64,000 nucleotides of DNA from Tubiluchus corallicola (lineage: Eukaryota > Priapulida > Priapulimorpha > Priapulimorphida > Tubiluchidae): assembly GCA_030141605.1 (NCBI GenBank), contig JAQGDQ010000204.1:1-64000 (forward strand). Direction: 5' to 3'. The notes beneath the pieces are model-generated. The model saw nothing but the letters and a program-made list of their open reading frames with translations. It was not told where the DNA came from and made no database searches. The position numbers were made by a program, and so were the translations under genes. This document shows, piece after piece, positions 61,280 through 64,000 of this stretch (its first letter is position 1; every line of letters begins with the position of its first letter).

Positions 61280-63453
61280 GTAGTCGGGACCTTCCAGACA
61301 CTGCAGGACTTTTTTCATAGTTTTGTCCATCACCGATAAATATGTTTATTTAAGTTCGTAATCGTAAAGTGTAAAACTTCGACGTAAAACTATGTTTGCG
61401 GCATCCGGATCCAGAAGGTCAAAAAAGGATCAAAATCGAAAATATAAATTAGTGTGAGTAATTGAACTTTACACAGGCTTCTTCTTCAGGCGCTGACAGT
61501 CCAGGCCAGGCACATTCCAAATTGTTTGTGTCAAAGAACACGGCTAATTATTTTTGACAATGGCGGGCGTAAACAGTTATTGTCTGAAAAAATGTAACAG
61601 CGTTTATCGGACAAAAGCGTAAAACTTCCTTAACCCACGGCAGCTTTCTATTGAGTAGTAACAGTTTACAAGAGGAAATCGCTGTTAAGTAAATTATAAA
61701 TCACTTTTTTAAATTGATTAATGTAAAAGTTAATATTCAGCAGTTTAAATATTGCAACGTGTCGTATAACAGCAAAAAGAGTCCAAAACTTCCTTTTGTC
61801 TTTTAAGTTGAATGCGCGTTTTGCCCTGTCGAACTAGTGTCTTGAAACACACATTGTCAGATTGGGTAACCCTGGAAGGACAAAGGCAGCAGTGTGTGAT
61901 CTCTGAACACTTAATGAGGGATCAAGGGCAGTGGGCGCCGGTGAAGTTTACGATTATAACTCAGTACCTCCAAAGACACCTAGTTTTTAAATTTTTTCCA
62001 AGTATTTATGAATTGCGGGATAGATGTGCAGCTCGGATTTTAAACAAACTCGAAAGCTTTAAATGTGCGCGAGGGGTCAAAATGCAAAATAGAGCTACCT
62101 ACATTTGGTGAACTTGGACGCAGAAGAAAGGCGGCCGAAAATCACAAATTAGGTCTGACACAGACACTTTTCCGGTGCTGAACAACTGTAACTTGCAGCC
62201 TATCAAACGAAAGGTTTCGATGAGGCAGATTGAATAGTATAAGTTGACTCGAGATTGATTGATTGACCCCTGACATGGGTTATTGGTCAAAAAGTGACAA
62301 GTTTTGACTTAAGCAACTCGTAAGCACATCAAGTGAAAGATCTTGGTATAAGTTGACTAGGAGATTGGTTGACCTAATTCCTATAAGTCTTTGGTCAAAA
62401 GTGACAATTTCACGATTTCATTGTGAAATGCTATTCTTATGTAACCAAGAAATGTGTCTTCAATAACAGCAACATTATGACCTTCAGACAGAACACTTGC
62501 ACTATTTCAAGCCCAAATTCTGTAACTACTGTCTGTCAAAGCTTCGGTTTCTGAGCACTTTCAGAAACATTGTCAGCTAGGTTTAAACTAAAATTTATTG
62601 CTCATTGTAACGTAATTTTTTCTTGGCAATGTTGTTAATTTTATTGTTTATTAAAACATTGTGCAAAGTTCTACCGCATCGTAATGCTATTCTAAAACCG
62701 TGTTTGTAATAAATTATCATTATCATTTATATTTATATTGATAATTTATATTATCAAAATTATATTTTGATCTTTCAAATTTTCATCACCTCATGAGTAA
62801 AAAAACCTTGAAGTACCAAAAACGTTACCATTTTCATAACTAGCAGATTATAAATGATTCTAACACTAACACTCTCAAATACCCAAAAACCACATTCGAT
62901 TGCTTCATTGACAAAAATGTATCCTCCAGACGGTTTTGTTGTTTCATAAACTTAGCTCAATTAGATTTTACTTTTTATTCAATAATTCTAGAAAAATGGT
63001 AGTATTAGCTTACACTCAAATTTTTTCTCAAGCCAAAAGATAAATCGATTACAGCAAACCGAAATCCTACAATGTGGCCTAACATTATTTCTAGGTTTCA
63101 AAAATGGAGACGTTGTTTAGACTGAAAATCTCGCAGAGGTATTTCACGATTTTTTGAAAATACAAAGTCTTTAATGTGAAAATAGATTAGACCACTTTTT
63201 TGCCGCTTATTGGGTTCAGCTGCTGTAACATCAATAACAGTAATAAACTAAACAAATACCACTGCTTGTAGTATTTGGTCATATATATTTTAAAAGTTAT
63301 TTCTAATCATAGCGGTAGCTTTCAAAATAATGAAAGAAAAGTTCATTATATACTGACTAATACTATCTGTTATCTTCTTCAAACTATATACACGAAATTA
63401 TAAAAAGATTCCTTAAAATTGCCTGGAATGGCGTAAAAAACTTTACTGCTAGT
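61280..63453. other. 3' flank of the GPCR gene
   Basis: No further exon was recognised. Possible poly(A) signals are far from the stop (ATTAAA at 62650, AATAAA at 62708), so the 3' UTR may be about 1.4 kb or an unrecognised signal may be used. A 109-bp imperfect duplication around GTATAAGTTGACT lies at 62237 and 62346. Confidence 0.5.
62237..62415. repeat. Imperfect direct duplication, period about 109 bp
   Basis: GTATAAGTTGACT, then GAGATTG and later TTGGTCAAA with AGTGACAA, occur at 62237-62305 and 62346-62410 with small indels. Confidence 0.7.
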
Positions 63454-63996
63454 CAGGGCCGGATTAAGACGCCCTAAGCACTGAATAGATTACGGACCCC
63501 CCCCCCCATATACGTGTAATTCAGAATAAAACTAATACGAAACTGTAAAATAAAATTTTATCCTTCGAAGTGAAAAAAACTTGCAGAAGCAATTAATAGG
63601 GATCGGCTTTACATTGCATAAAAAGTGATATTAGATTAACACAATATTTAAGATTTTTTAAAAGTGCGCACAAAAATACAGAGATAAGTCTATCATGTTT
63701 TCCGTATCAGCACATTTTTATAAGCATTGCCACACTTGAAATATATTATGGCACATTATATAATCAGTAAATGTCATCGTAATGGGAAGTGAGCAACTCA
63801 GGCTGTTCAGTAGCAAGAATCTCGATGCCTATCCGTACCATCAAATTGTAAACAAACACGGAAAGTACCACACATCTTCGGGAATATTATACTTTTGGGT
63901 AATTATTCGATCTGAAAAACTGTGTGGAGGCCCCCTCTTCTCTTGGGACCCTAAATACGTGCTTATTTTGTTAATGGATCTTGAATTGCTGCTAGT
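63446..63996. mobile_element. Short non-autonomous hAT-like element with 8-bp target duplication
   Basis: CTGCTAGT at 63446-63453 and again at 63989-63996 flanks a 535-bp unit (63454-63988). The left end starts CAGGGCCGGATTAAGACGCC, a terminus typical of hAT transposons, followed by a C-run. The right end, GGGACCCTAAATACGTGC and then TTAATGGATCTTGAATTG, is a decayed complement of the left (AAGCAC matches GTGCTT). There is no transposase. An 8-bp duplication is the hAT hallmark. Confidence 0.75.
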
Positions 63997-64000
63997 AAAT

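Overview
This window is animal (metazoan) nuclear DNA. It is AT-rich, its genes are split by GT-AG introns of roughly 0.2 to 11 kb, and the introns are full of microsatellites, minisatellites and retroelement debris. A GnRH/corazonin-type receptor, an animal haem peroxidase and a multi-MAM membrane protein point to an invertebrate bilaterian such as a tunicate, mollusc or other marine group. The sequence alone does not settle the phylum. All genes I could assemble lie on the + strand, and no RNA gene or CRISPR array was supported.

Layout. (1) 1-9871: the 3' part of an animal haem peroxidase gene. Ten exons (1910-9793) cover the region after the distal-His segment through a polyproline C-terminus and a poly(A) signal; the 5' exons lie upstream of the window. 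(2) 12088-36445: a complete 24-exon gene for a type I membrane protein of 1,266 residues. It has a signal peptide, six MAM domains, a Thr/Glu-rich stalk, one transmembrane helix and a 57-residue cytoplasmic tail. Every exon junction closes in phase. (3) 36446-42165: intergenic, with simple repeats, an inverted-repeat element and a GC-rich candidate promoter. (4) 42166-61279: a complete three-exon, 387-residue class A GPCR of the GnRH/corazonin receptor group, with introns of 7.1 and 10.9 kb. (5) 61280-64000: 3' flank, ending in a short hAT-like element with an intact 8-bp target duplication.

Mobile DNA. Two antisense LINEs lie in introns of the MAM gene: a 3' fragment inserted in a satellite-like repeat at 20-21.8 kb, and an almost full-length dead copy at 27.3-30.8 kb that reaches to about 35 bp from an exon. 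The second GPCR intron holds a LINE RT fragment, a Penelope-like GIY-YIG fragment, a foldback element with 21-bp subrepeats, and a 5'-truncated RTE-type insertion flanked by a perfect 15-bp duplication.

Main points of interest. The six MAM domains alternate between two types. Odd domains carry an extra cysteine pair and even domains do not, and the linker exons alternate too, so the array looks built by duplication of a two-domain module. Two degenerate hairpins with the layout of hammerhead ribozyme stem II occur 54 kb apart, one at the end of the Penelope-like remnant. A 28-bp candidate cassette exon in the GPCR would truncate the receptor after TM5. The peroxidase and the MAM protein are neighbours and both probably act outside the cell, but nothing in the sequence proves that they work together.
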